A stretch of DNA of 64,000 nucleotides, taken from the NCBI GenBank assembly GCA_965246795.1, contig CBDFFN010000013.1, forward strand, positions 372,001 to 436,000, written 5' to 3'. Under the pieces are notes generated by a model that did not search any database, was not told the origin of the DNA, and saw nothing but the letters and a program-made list of their open reading frames with translations. Source of the stretch: JAJXWB01 sp965246795 (GTDB lineage: Bacteria; Pseudomonadota; Alphaproteobacteria; Rhizobiales; Beijerinckiaceae). Numbering within the stretch: position 1 is the stretch's first letter; the number at the start of each line of letters is the position of its first letter. The position numbers were made by a program, and so were the translations under genes. This document shows, in pieces, positions 41,964 through 49,883 of the stretch.

Positions 41964-42365
41964 ATGAACGTCAATCTGCTCGCCGTGCTCGCAGCCGCCG
42001 TCGCCGCATGGCTCTTCGGTGCCGTCTGGTACATGTCGCTCGGCCGCATCTGGCGCGATGCGCTGCGCAGCCGCCGCGAGATGTCCGCCGACGATACGAA
42101 GCCGCCGGTGAAGGCGCTGATCATCTCCTTCGCCGCCGAGATCGTGATGGCCTATGTTTTCGCCGGACTGCTGGTGCATCTCGGCGGGCCGAATGTTCGT
42201 AGCGGCGTAATTTCCGCTATTTTGATCTGGGTCGGCTTTGTCGCGACAACGCTCGTCACCGGCGACGCCTACCTCAAGGAGAAGCCGACAAAGACCGCAA
42301 TCGATGCCGGCCATTGGCTCGGAGTGTTGCTCATCCAGGGCACAGTTCTCGGCGCAATGGGATAG
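41964..42365 (+). CDS. DUF1761 family membrane protein
   Basis: The 133-residue protein is almost all membrane: four hydrophobic segments, starting VNLLAVLAAAVAAWLFGAVW with YMSLGRIWRDAL, and ending TAIDAGHWLGVLLIQGTVLG. The GxxWY...W signature near the start and the DAGHxLGxxLxxG end are those of DUF1761. Function is unknown. A stop-to-start gap of 106 bases separates it from the phosphate transporter gene. Confidence 0.87.
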   Translation: MNVNLLAVLAAAVAAWLFGAVWYMSLGRIWRDALRSRREMSADDTKPPVKALIISFAAEIVMAYVFAGLLVHLGGPNVRSGVISAILIWVGFVATTLVTGDAYLKEKPTKTAIDAGHWLGVLLIQGTVLGAMG

Positions 42366-42471
42366 GCCCCATTTCTGTCACAACACTGTAACGCCGCTTC
42401 TCCAATGACCTCGCGCACGGGGGGCGCGACGTTCGCGTTCGCCAGCGCTTTTGCGTGCGAGGGCCAGCGTC

Positions 42472-44097
42472 ATGACATCCATCACATCGAGCGACATTAC
42501 GGGGGTCGGCACCAGTCCTGCGAGCCGCCCGAAGCTCGACCATCCCGTCAATTTCAAAGCAATCCTCATCTTCGTCGCCGTTATCGCCGGTGGCCTGTTC
42601 TTCACCGCCTATTCCATCTACCGCGACGTTCAGGCCTCCGGCGGCCCGCTCGCGCCGTCTGCCTTCGTATGGCTCCTGCTCGCGCTTGCTCTGCTCATTG
42701 CGCTCGGCTTCGAGTTCGTAAACGGCTTCCACGATACGGCCAACGCCGTGGCGACCGTCATCTACACGCATTCGCTGCCGGCACCGATCGCGGTCGTATG
42801 GTCGGGCCTGTTCAACTTCCTCGGCGTTCTTACGTCGAGCGGCGCCGTCGCCTTCGGCATCATTTCGCTGCTGCCCGTCGAGTTGATCCTGCAAGTTGGT
42901 TCGGATGCGGGCTTCGCGATGGTATTCGCGCTGCTCATCTCCGCCATCATCTGGAACCTCGGCACGTGGTGGCTTGGTCTGCCGGCCTCCTCCTCGCACA
43001 CGCTGATCGGCTCGATCATCGGCGTCGGCGTCGCCAACGCGCTCATGCGCGGGCGTGACGGAACATCGGGCGTGGATTGGGGCAAGGCGACCGAGATCGG
43101 TTATGCGCTGCTGCTCTCGCCGCTGCTCGGATTCCTTGCGGCCGGCGGACTTCTGCTCGCGATGAAGGCGCTCGTGAAATCGCGCGCCCTCTATCAGGAG
43201 CCGAAGCCCGGTGAAACGCCGCCGGTGTGGATCCGCGGCCTGCTGATCCTGACGTGTACGGGCGTCTCCTTCGCGCACGGCTCCAACGACGGTCAGAAAG
43301 GCATGGGCCTCATCATGCTCATCCTCATCGGCACCGTGCCGACGACCTACGCCCTGAACAGGGCATTGCCGGACAGCGCTTCGATCGAGTTCACGCGCGT
43401 TTCGGACGCGGCATCCAAGGTCGTTGCGAGTAAAGCCGCCGGCTACAACATCATCGGCGATCCGCGTCCGACGGTGACCAACTATGTCGCGCGGCACGAA
43501 ATCACTGGTGGCACTTATCCGGCGCTCTCGCTGCTCGTGAAGTCGATCGGCGATCAGGTCTCGTCCAACGGGACGATGGCAAAGATCCCGGCGACCGATG
43601 TCGGCAACGTGCGTAACGACATGTACCTCGCCTCCGAAGCCATCCGCTTCCTGCAAAAGGACAAGGAAGCCGAGCTCTCGGCGGACGACAAAAAGACTCT
43701 CGGTGCCTACAGGACGCAGCTCGACAACGCGACGAAATTCATCCCGGACTGGGTGAAGGTCGCCGTCGCCATCGCGCTTGGCCTCGGCACGATGATCGGC
43801 TGGAAGCGGATCGTCGTCACCGTCGGCGAGAAGATCGGCAAGACGCACATGACCTATGCGCAGGGGGCGTCGGCCGAACTCGTGGCGATGGCCACGATCT
43901 TCGGCGCCGACCATTATGGTCTGCCGGTGTCGACGACACAGGTTCTGTCGTCGGGCGTTGCCGGCACAATGGCTGCGAACGGCTCCGGCGTGCAGCTGTC
44001 GACCATCCGGTCTATCGCTTTGGCCTGGGTCCTGACCCTGCCCTGCGCGATGGCATTGTCGGCAGGCCTGTTCTTCATCTTTCGTCACATCTTCTGA
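42472..44097 (+). CDS. Inorganic phosphate transporter, PiT family
   Basis: PiT carriers import metal-phosphate complexes with protons. The 541-residue protein has the two PiT signatures: GFEFVNGFHDTANAVATVIY in the first half and SFAHGSNDGQKGMGLIMLIL in the second, plus GADHYGLPVSTTQVLSSGVA and LPASSSHTLIGSIIGVG. A soluble insert of about 140 residues (roughly 300-440) separates the halves, longer than in E. coli PitA. The ATG at 42472 gives MTSITSSDITG. A strong terminator follows at 44123. Confidence 0.94.
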   Translation: MTSITSSDITGVGTSPASRPKLDHPVNFKAILIFVAVIAGGLFFTAYSIYRDVQASGGPLAPSAFVWLLLALALLIALGFEFVNGFHDTANAVATVIYTHSLPAPIAVVWSGLFNFLGVLTSSGAVAFGIISLLPVELILQVGSDAGFAMVFALLISAIIWNLGTWWLGLPASSSHTLIGSIIGVGVANALMRGRDGTSGVDWGKATEIGYALLLSPLLGFLAAGGLLLAMKALVKSRALYQEPKPGETPPVWIRGLLILTCTGVSFAHGSNDGQKGMGLIMLILIGTVPTTYALNRALPDSASIEFTRVSDAASKVVASKAAGYNIIGDPRPTVTNYVARHEITGGTYPALSLLVKSIGDQVSSNGTMAKIPATDVGNVRNDMYLASEAIRFLQKDKEAELSADDKKTLGAYRTQLDNATKFIPDWVKVAVAIALGLGTMIGWKRIVVTVGEKIGKTHMTYAQGASAELVAMATIFGADHYGLPVSTTQVLSSGVAGTMAANGSGVQLSTIRSIALAWVLTLPCAMALSAGLFFIFRHIF

Positions 44098-44122
44098 CGA
44101 TCCGACGCATTTTCGGAGAACG

Positions 44123-44154
44123 ACGGGGTGCAGCGATGCGCCCCGTTTTCTTTT
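44123..44154 (+). terminator. Terminator of the phosphate transporter gene
   Basis: ACGGGGTGCA-GCGA-TGCGCCCCGT forms a 10-pair stem with one G-T pair and a 4-base loop, followed by TTTCTTTT. It starts 25 bases after the stop codon. Confidence 0.92.
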
Positions 44155-44200
44155 AGGCCCGACATTCCGATAAAGACGCCATCCGATTCCGGAGTTTGTG

Positions 44201-45583
44201 ATGGCCGCCCTCGACACAGTTCTTTCGCAAATCGACCGCAACGGGCAGGACGCGCTTGCCCGGCTGTTCGATCTGCTCGGCATCCCCTCGATCTCGACCG
44301 ATCCCGCCTATTCCAACGATTGCGTGCGCGCGGCCGACTGGCTCGCCACAGAGCTCACGTCGCTCGGCTTCGAGGCCTCCGTGCGTCCGACAACTGGCCG
44401 GCCGATGGTCGTCGCGCATGCAAAAGCAAAGCGCCCGGACGTCCCGCATGTGCTGTTTTACGGGCACTACGATGTGCAGCCCGTCGATCCGCTCGACCTG
44501 TGGAAGAGCGACCCGTTCAAGGCATCGATCGCGGAGACGCCGAACGGCCGCCAGATCGTCGCGCGCGGCGCGAGCGACGACAAGGGTCAGTTGATGACCT
44601 TCGTCGAAGCCTGCCGCGGGTTTCGCGAGACAGGCGACCTGCCCTGCCACATCTCGATCCTGTTCGAGGGCGAGGAGGAATCTGGCTCGCCCTCGCTGCC
44701 GGCTTTTCTTGAAGCGAACAAGAAGGAGCTCGCCGCCGATCTCATGCTCGTGTGCGATACCGGCATGTGGAACAGCACGACGCCAGCGATCACGACGATG
44801 CTGCGTGGGCTCGTCGCCAGTGAGGTGACGATCCATGCCGCAACGCGCGACCTGCATTCGGGCATGTATGGCGGCCCGGCGATGAACCCGATCCGCGTCC
44901 TGTCGCGCATTCTCGCCGATCTGCATGATCGCGACGGGCGTGTGACCGTTCCGGGCTTCTACGACGGCGTCGAGGAACTGCCGGACGAGGTCGCGGAACA
45001 ATGGCGCGGTCTGAAATTCGACGAACGCGCGTTTCTCGGCGAGGTCGGCCTCTCCGTGCCGGCCGGCGAACACGACCGAAGCGTACTGGAGCAGATCTGG
45101 TCTCGACCGACCTGCGACGTGAACGGCATTTGGGGCGGCTACACCGGCGAAGGATCGAAGACCGTGCTGCCCGCGCAGGCGAGCGCGAAACTGACGTTCC
45201 GGCTCGTCGGCAAGCAGGACCCAGATCGCATCTCGAAAGCCTTCGAGGCTTTTGTGCGCGAGCGGCTGCCAGCGGACTGTCGCGCGGAATTCAAATCGCG
45301 CGGCGGCAGCGGAGCGCTGCAATTGCCGTTCGGCTCCGAGGCGCTTTCGCGTGCGCGGCGTGCGCTGCAGGCCGAATGGGGCCTTGAGCCCGTGATGATG
45401 GCGTCAGGCGGCTCGATCCCGATCGTCGGCACGTTCAAGCGCGATCTCAAGATGGATTCGCTGATGATCGGCTTCGCGCTCGATGACGACCGTATCCATT
45501 CGCCGAACGAGAAATACGACGTGACGTCTTTCCAGAAAGGCGCGCGAAGCTGGGCGCGGGTGCTCGCGGCGCTGGCGGCCTAG
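44201..45583 (+). CDS. M20 family metallopeptidase (dipeptidase)
   Basis: The 460-residue protein matches M20 dipeptidases of the carnosinase/CNDP-like group. Zinc ligands and catalytic residues lie in FYGHYDVQPVDP, ARGASDDKGQLMTF and ILFEGEEESGSPSL, and the dimerisation (lid) domain contains DLHSGMYGGPAMNP. The C-terminal His is in DRIHSPNEKYDV. No signal peptide, so cytosolic. Probable role is cleavage of dipeptides or N-acylated amino acids. The preferred start is ATG 44201; a GTG one codon upstream is possible. Confidence 0.93.
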   Translation: MAALDTVLSQIDRNGQDALARLFDLLGIPSISTDPAYSNDCVRAADWLATELTSLGFEASVRPTTGRPMVVAHAKAKRPDVPHVLFYGHYDVQPVDPLDLWKSDPFKASIAETPNGRQIVARGASDDKGQLMTFVEACRGFRETGDLPCHISILFEGEEESGSPSLPAFLEANKKELAADLMLVCDTGMWNSTTPAITTMLRGLVASEVTIHAATRDLHSGMYGGPAMNPIRVLSRILADLHDRDGRVTVPGFYDGVEELPDEVAEQWRGLKFDERAFLGEVGLSVPAGEHDRSVLEQIWSRPTCDVNGIWGGYTGEGSKTVLPAQASAKLTFRLVGKQDPDRISKAFEAFVRERLPADCRAEFKSRGGSGALQLPFGSEALSRARRALQAEWGLEPVMMASGGSIPIVGTFKRDLKMDSLMIGFALDDDRIHSPNEKYDVTSFQKGARSWARVLAALAA

Positions 45584-45673
45584 GCGCAGTCGGAAGCGGG
45601 CGTCGCCATCGCGTGACACCCGCGAATTCTCTATGTAAAAGCAGCTCCGTAGTCCTGCTCAGCTTAAACTTCG

Positions 45674-47329
45674 ATGGCCCTTTCGAAGACCTACCCCGTC
45701 CCCTTCGATCACGCCCTCGTCTCGAGTTCCGCGCGTCTTGCCGAACTCGATGGACTGGCGATTCTCGACACACCGCCGGAGGACGGTTTCGACGATGTCG
45801 TGCAGATCGCGCGGCTGATTTGCCAGGCGCCTGTTGCTCTCGTGAGCCTCGTCGCGGGCGACCGGCAATGGTTCAAGGCGCGCGTCGGCTTCGCGCCGTG
45901 CGAGACAGACCTCAACTCGTCGGTATGTGCGCATGCCCTTTCCGAGCCGGACATGCTCGTCATCGGTGACCTGACGCAAGATGCGCGCACCGCGCAGAAC
46001 CCGCTCGTGACCGGCGAACCGCATATCCGCTTCTACGCCGGCGCACCTCTGCGCATGCCAGGCGGTCAGGTTATCGGCAGCCTTTGCGTGATCGACACGG
46101 CGTCACGACCGACGGGTCTTTCGCTGGAACAGTCGGATGCGTTGAAACGGCTGGCGCGGCAGACAATCGCATTGCTGCAGGCGCGACATCAGGTGCTGCG
46201 CCTGACCGAAAGCGAAGCGGAAATTACGCTGGCGTTCGATCGTCAACGCGCGCTGATCGACCTGAGCGACCGGCTTCGCGAAATGAACGTGCCGAACGAC
46301 ATGACGAAGGTGGCGGCCGAGCTGGTCGGGCGTTCGATCAATGTCACCCGTGCGGGTTATGCCAATCTCGACGAAACCGGCGAACACGTCCTCATGCTCG
46401 GAAGCTGGACGCCGGACGGCTGGGAGCAAACTGTCCGCCGCCGCCGTTTCGCCGACTACAGTGCGGAATTCGTGCCGGCGATCCAGCGCGGTGAAACGCT
46501 TGTCGTCGATGACGTCGATGCGGACCCGCGGACCGCCGCCGCGGCTGCAGGTTTCCACCGGCTGAAGATCGGGTCGGTCATCAACGTGCCGCTGATGGAG
46601 CTAGGACGGCCCGTCGGTCTTTTTTACATCCACGACGAGGGCGCGCGTCCCTGGCGGTCGGACGAAGTGACCTTCGCACGCAACGTCGCCGATCGCGTGC
46701 AATCGAACATCGCGCGCGTGCGCGCCCAGGAACAACAGCAGCTGCTCAACAACGAATTGAGTCATCGCATGAAGAATGTGCTGGCGATGGTCCAGGCCAT
46801 CGCCGCGCAGACGATGCGTAGCGCCGTCGATCTCGATTCTGCGCGGGAAGCGCTCGATGCCCGCCTCGTCACGATGGGCAAGGCACACGACATTCTGCTC
46901 GCCGGACGCACGGAGGCGGCGACGCTCGACGCAGTCGTCCGCAGCGCTCTGACTTTCACCGAGGAGGAGCGCTTCCGGATCGAAGGGCCGCCGATCGTGG
47001 TCGGATCGAAGGCGGCGCTGTCCCTGTCGCTGATGTTCCACGAGCTTGCGACGAACGCGGCGAAATACGGCGCGCTCCTCGCCCCGGAAGGTCGCGTATC
47101 GATCGAATGGACGCTCGAGAAAGATGGAGACGAGCCGCGCGTGCATCTGCGCTGGACGGAATCGGGCGGGCCGCCAGTGACTGCGCCCACGCGACGCGGT
47201 TTTGGCAGCCGCCTGATCGACCGCGCGCTGGCGGGCACACTCGGCGGAAAGGTCTCGACCGCCTATCTACCCGCCGGCTTTGTCTGCGAAGTCGTCGCAA
47301 CACTCGCGGGCTTGCAGGCGGATAGCTGA
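45674..47329 (+). CDS. HWE-family histidine kinase with two GAF domains
   Basis: The 551-residue protein carries a first GAF domain (residues about 30-165; VSLVAGDRQWFKARVGF, SLCVIDTASR), a second GAF (about 200-340; INVTRAGYANLDETGE), and a C-terminal kinase with NNELSHRMKNVLAMVQAIAA holding the phospho-acceptor His, HELATNAAKYGALLAPEG (N box) and RRGFGSRLIDRALAG. The HWE/HisKA_2 type is typical of Alphaproteobacteria and often serves stress or light signalling. No membrane helix is present, so it is cytosolic. No response regulator gene adjoins. Confidence 0.94.
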   Translation: MALSKTYPVPFDHALVSSSARLAELDGLAILDTPPEDGFDDVVQIARLICQAPVALVSLVAGDRQWFKARVGFAPCETDLNSSVCAHALSEPDMLVIGDLTQDARTAQNPLVTGEPHIRFYAGAPLRMPGGQVIGSLCVIDTASRPTGLSLEQSDALKRLARQTIALLQARHQVLRLTESEAEITLAFDRQRALIDLSDRLREMNVPNDMTKVAAELVGRSINVTRAGYANLDETGEHVLMLGSWTPDGWEQTVRRRRFADYSAEFVPAIQRGETLVVDDVDADPRTAAAAAGFHRLKIGSVINVPLMELGRPVGLFYIHDEGARPWRSDEVTFARNVADRVQSNIARVRAQEQQQLLNNELSHRMKNVLAMVQAIAAQTMRSAVDLDSAREALDARLVTMGKAHDILLAGRTEAATLDAVVRSALTFTEEERFRIEGPPIVVGSKAALSLSLMFHELATNAAKYGALLAPEGRVSIEWTLEKDGDEPRVHLRWTESGGPPVTAPTRRGFGSRLIDRALAGTLGGKVSTAYLPAGFVCEVVATLAGLQADS

Positions 47330-47341
47330 CGCAACCGATCC

Positions 47342-48784
47342 TTAGTCCAGCGGCCACAGCTTCGGTCGCTTGCGATAGGGCAGCCGCTTCCAGTCCATCG
47401 ACATGCTGCCGGGTGTCTCGGCGTAGAGCACGTCTTTCGCATGCGGCGAATAGGTCGCGTAGAAATGCTGCGACGACTTCACGACGACGATCTTCTTCGC
47501 ACGCCAGTCGATGCCGAGCGGCGTGAACACATCGCCGAGCGCCTGCGTGCGGAATGTGTTGAGCACGATCTCGATCTCGCCAACGCGCACGGCTGCAGTA
47601 TCACCAAGCGGTGACGTGCCCGTACCGCCAAAGACGTTCGTCATCTTCGCATCGCGCACAAGTTTGAGCACCGTCGCTTCACCATCGAAGGGATCGCCCG
47701 ACGCTGGCGATGTCTTGCCACCGATGCGAAGCGGTATCTTTGCGCCTTCGCCTGCGGCGAAACAGAGCGCAACCGCGCCGGCATCCCATAGGGGTCCAAT
47801 GGCCGCAGGTCCGATCTTTCGCTCGGCCAGGCGACGCAGCACGAAGGTCGAGTCGCCGGCCGAGCCGCCGCCGGGATTGTCGGCGGAATCGGCGATGACG
47901 ACGGGGCCGCCGTCGACTGCGAGCGCCGCATCGATCGTCGCATCGGCGTCGCGATAGTCGGCGAGCAATTGGTTTCGAAAGGCGAGAATTTCTTCGCCGA
48001 GTGTCTTCGCCAGCGCGTCGCCAAACACCTGCCGGTCGTCGGTAATCACAAGCATTTTCGTGCCCAGTTCGGGACAATCGCCCCACGGAAATCCGTGAAT
48101 CAGCGACACCGAAAGCACGCCGTCAGAACCTTCGAGAGACTGCATGCGCTGAACGAAACTTCGCATCGGCTCGCGCGACGTGTGGAACATCGACAACATG
48201 TTCAGCGCGACGATCGATTTTTTCGGACGAATGCGCTTCTGCGCCAGCGCGACGGTAAGATCGACGGCCTCGTAGGCACGCTCGAGAATGTCCGTATGCG
48301 GATATTCCTTGAAGAAGACGATGACGTCGGCGCTCTGCGCTTTCAGATCAGTCAGATGACCGTGCGGATCGAGTTCCGCACCGACTGGAACGTCCGGCCC
48401 AACGATCGCGCGGACATGCGCGAGCAGATCGCCCTCGGCGTCGTCGTAGCCGTCGGCGATCATCGCGCCGTGCAGGCCGAGCACGACGCAATCGACGGGC
48501 AACGCTGCCTTGAGATCGGCGAGCAATTCGTCGCGCAGCGTCTCGTAAGCGACGCGTGTCGTCGTCCCGCCAGGGGTCGCGAACGCGCCACGTCCCGTGA
48601 CAATCGTATGCCCGTCACGCAGGCCACGCTCGCGCGCTGCACGGACCACCATGCCGAACGGATGCTTGACCTCATCCGGACCGCCATCGGGCGAAAAATG
48701 CAGACGTTCGAATTCCGCAAGGCCTGTGGGCAGTGGGGCGAACGTGTTGGTCTCGGTGCCGAGAATGGCGGTGAAGATGCGCAT
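47342..48784 (-). CDS. M81 family metallopeptidase (MlrC-like)
   Basis: The 480-residue protein fits the family of MlrC, known from microcystin degradation: MRIFTAILGTETNTFAPLPT at the start, LGLHGAMIADGYDDAEGDLL, AELDPHGHLTDLKAQSADVI with a metal His, and FFKEYPHTDILERAYEAV. The C-terminal MlrC domain includes IADSADNPGGGSAGDSTFVL. It is convergent with the HWE kinase gene, 12 bases apart. In most bacteria the substrate is unknown; microcystin activity should not be assumed. Confidence 0.92.
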   Translation of the reverse strand: MRIFTAILGTETNTFAPLPTGLAEFERLHFSPDGGPDEVKHPFGMVVRAARERGLRDGHTIVTGRGAFATPGGTTTRVAYETLRDELLADLKAALPVDCVVLGLHGAMIADGYDDAEGDLLAHVRAIVGPDVPVGAELDPHGHLTDLKAQSADVIVFFKEYPHTDILERAYEAVDLTVALAQKRIRPKKSIVALNMLSMFHTSREPMRSFVQRMQSLEGSDGVLSVSLIHGFPWGDCPELGTKMLVITDDRQVFGDALAKTLGEEILAFRNQLLADYRDADATIDAALAVDGGPVVIADSADNPGGGSAGDSTFVLRRLAERKIGPAAIGPLWDAGAVALCFAAGEGAKIPLRIGGKTSPASGDPFDGEATVLKLVRDAKMTNVFGGTGTSPLGDTAAVRVGEIEIVLNTFRTQALGDVFTPLGIDWRAKKIVVVKSSQHFYATYSPHAKDVLYAETPGSMSMDWKRLPYRKRPKLWPLD

Positions 48785-48832
48785 GGGTCGTCTGATAGCG
48801 CGAAGGCGATTGGCCGTCATTTTTCGCTGGCG

Positions 48833-49207
48833 TCAGACCGCGGCGAAATGATCGGCAATAGTCAATGCCGCCGCGACCAGCATCATCACGCCGCCGGGAT
48901 GCAATCGGCGCAGCGCCACGAGATTACCGATTCCCGCGCTGGCAAAGATGAGCGCCGCGACAGCGCTCACAATGCGATCGCCACCGTCGAGCCGGGCAAC
49001 GAGAACAGCCATACCGAGCACCACCCACGCAAACGACGGCAGGTGAAACACGGCGCGCAAGACCGCCCGTGTCGGGCGCGATGCGAGAACGCCGGTGCGC
49101 GGCTCGGCATAAAGCGCTGGAAAAATCCGGCGCTCGCCGATCAGCGAATGCCCGATCGCGGTCGCAACGGCGAGGGCCGCCACCGCAGCCGCGATCACGA
49201 TACTCAC
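48833..49207 (-). CDS. Small membrane protein of unknown function (124 aa)
   Basis: The protein has about four hydrophobic segments: VIAAAVAALAVATAIGHSLI, a second at FHLPSFAWVVLGMAVLVARL, a third IVSAVAALIFASAGIGNLVA and a C-terminal GVMMLVAAALTIADHF. I cannot name a family. It lies 6 bases after the PadR-type regulator on the same strand, and so is probably co-transcribed and perhaps under its control. Confidence 0.78.
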   Translation of the reverse strand: MSIVIAAAVAALAVATAIGHSLIGERRIFPALYAEPRTGVLASRPTRAVLRAVFHLPSFAWVVLGMAVLVARLDGGDRIVSAVAALIFASAGIGNLVALRRLHPGGVMMLVAAALTIADHFAAV

Positions 49208-49213
49208 AGGCCG

Positions 49214-49786
49214 CTACTCGCGTTCGATTTGCTGCGTAGCGGAATCAAGCGCCGCCGCGATGGCGCGCGCCTGCTCGCTCGACAGGCCCCGACCCATCCG
49301 CATGCGCAACGCGAGCCGCAGGTTCATCATCGCGCGCAGCACCTGCGGCGCCGGCCCGCCACCGACGGCCTCGATCAGTTCCGCGAGGCGCGCTTCGAGC
49401 TTGTGCAGCGTCTCGGCATTGTCGGCGAGATAGCGGCGCCCTTCTTCGGTCGCGCCGTAGAGCTTCTTGTTGCCGTCGCTCGACTGGACATGCGCAAACC
49501 CCTGCTCCTCCAGCAGAGTGAGCGTCGGATACACGACGCCGGGCGACGGACTGTAGGTCTCGGCGAAGCGCTCCTCGATGTCGCGGATGATCTCGTAGCC
49601 GTGCGACGGCTTGTCAGCGATCATCTTGAGGATGAGCAGCCGCAGATCGCCGTGGTCGAGCACGCGCCGGCGTCCCCACGTCCGGCCACCCTTTTGAGGC
49701 GGTCCCCCGAAGCCCTCCCAGCTGCGGCCAAACCGGTTCCGCATCATGCGGGCCCGATCCCAAGGAGAATGCGAATGACATAACAT
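49214..49786 (-). CDS. PadR family transcriptional regulator, YqjI-like
   Basis: The 190-residue protein has an N-terminal 40-residue tail (MLCHSHSPWDRARMMRNRFG) with one Cys and two His, then the winged helix RRRVLDHGDLRLLILKMIAD, KPSHGYEIIRDIEERF and YSPSPGVVYPTLTLLEEQGF with the usual PadR wing. The C-terminal helix dimerises. In E. coli, YqjI has a similar layout with a metal-binding tail, senses nickel and iron and represses yqjH. A nearby GATATATC palindrome is a candidate site. An AGGAG site stands 6 bases before the ATG at 49784-49786. Confidence 0.9.
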   Translation of the reverse strand: MLCHSHSPWDRARMMRNRFGRSWEGFGGPPQKGGRTWGRRRVLDHGDLRLLILKMIADKPSHGYEIIRDIEERFAETYSPSPGVVYPTLTLLEEQGFAHVQSSDGNKKLYGATEEGRRYLADNAETLHKLEARLAELIEAVGGGPAPQVLRAMMNLRLALRMRMGRGLSSEQARAIAAALDSATQQIERE

Positions 49787-49811
49787 ATTGATCTCCTGAA
49801 GGTGCAAATAA

Positions 49812-49819
49812 GATATATC
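49812..49819. promoter_or_regulatory. GATATATC palindrome, candidate PadR operator
   Basis: An 8-base palindrome in an AT-rich island (GCAAATAAGATATATCG) lies 25 bases upstream of the PadR start and ahead of the divergent mutA-type gene. PadR regulators commonly bind AT-rich inverted repeats like this at their own promoter. One copy only is seen, so the call is tentative. Confidence 0.35.
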
Positions 49820-49883
49820 GAAACACGAACTCGTCAAGGGTTGGTCCGCGCTTGCGCAGGCGGGCGGAATTGCGGCAAAGCGG

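Noticed and set aside
42331..44283. 650-codon open frame antisense to the phosphate transporter
   Set aside because: Composition of charged low-complexity residues typical of an antisense shadow; sense frame has both PiT signatures.
47969..49783. 604-codon plus-strand frame across the M81, membrane and PadR genes
   Set aside because: It covers three well-supported minus-strand genes and has no recognisable domain.
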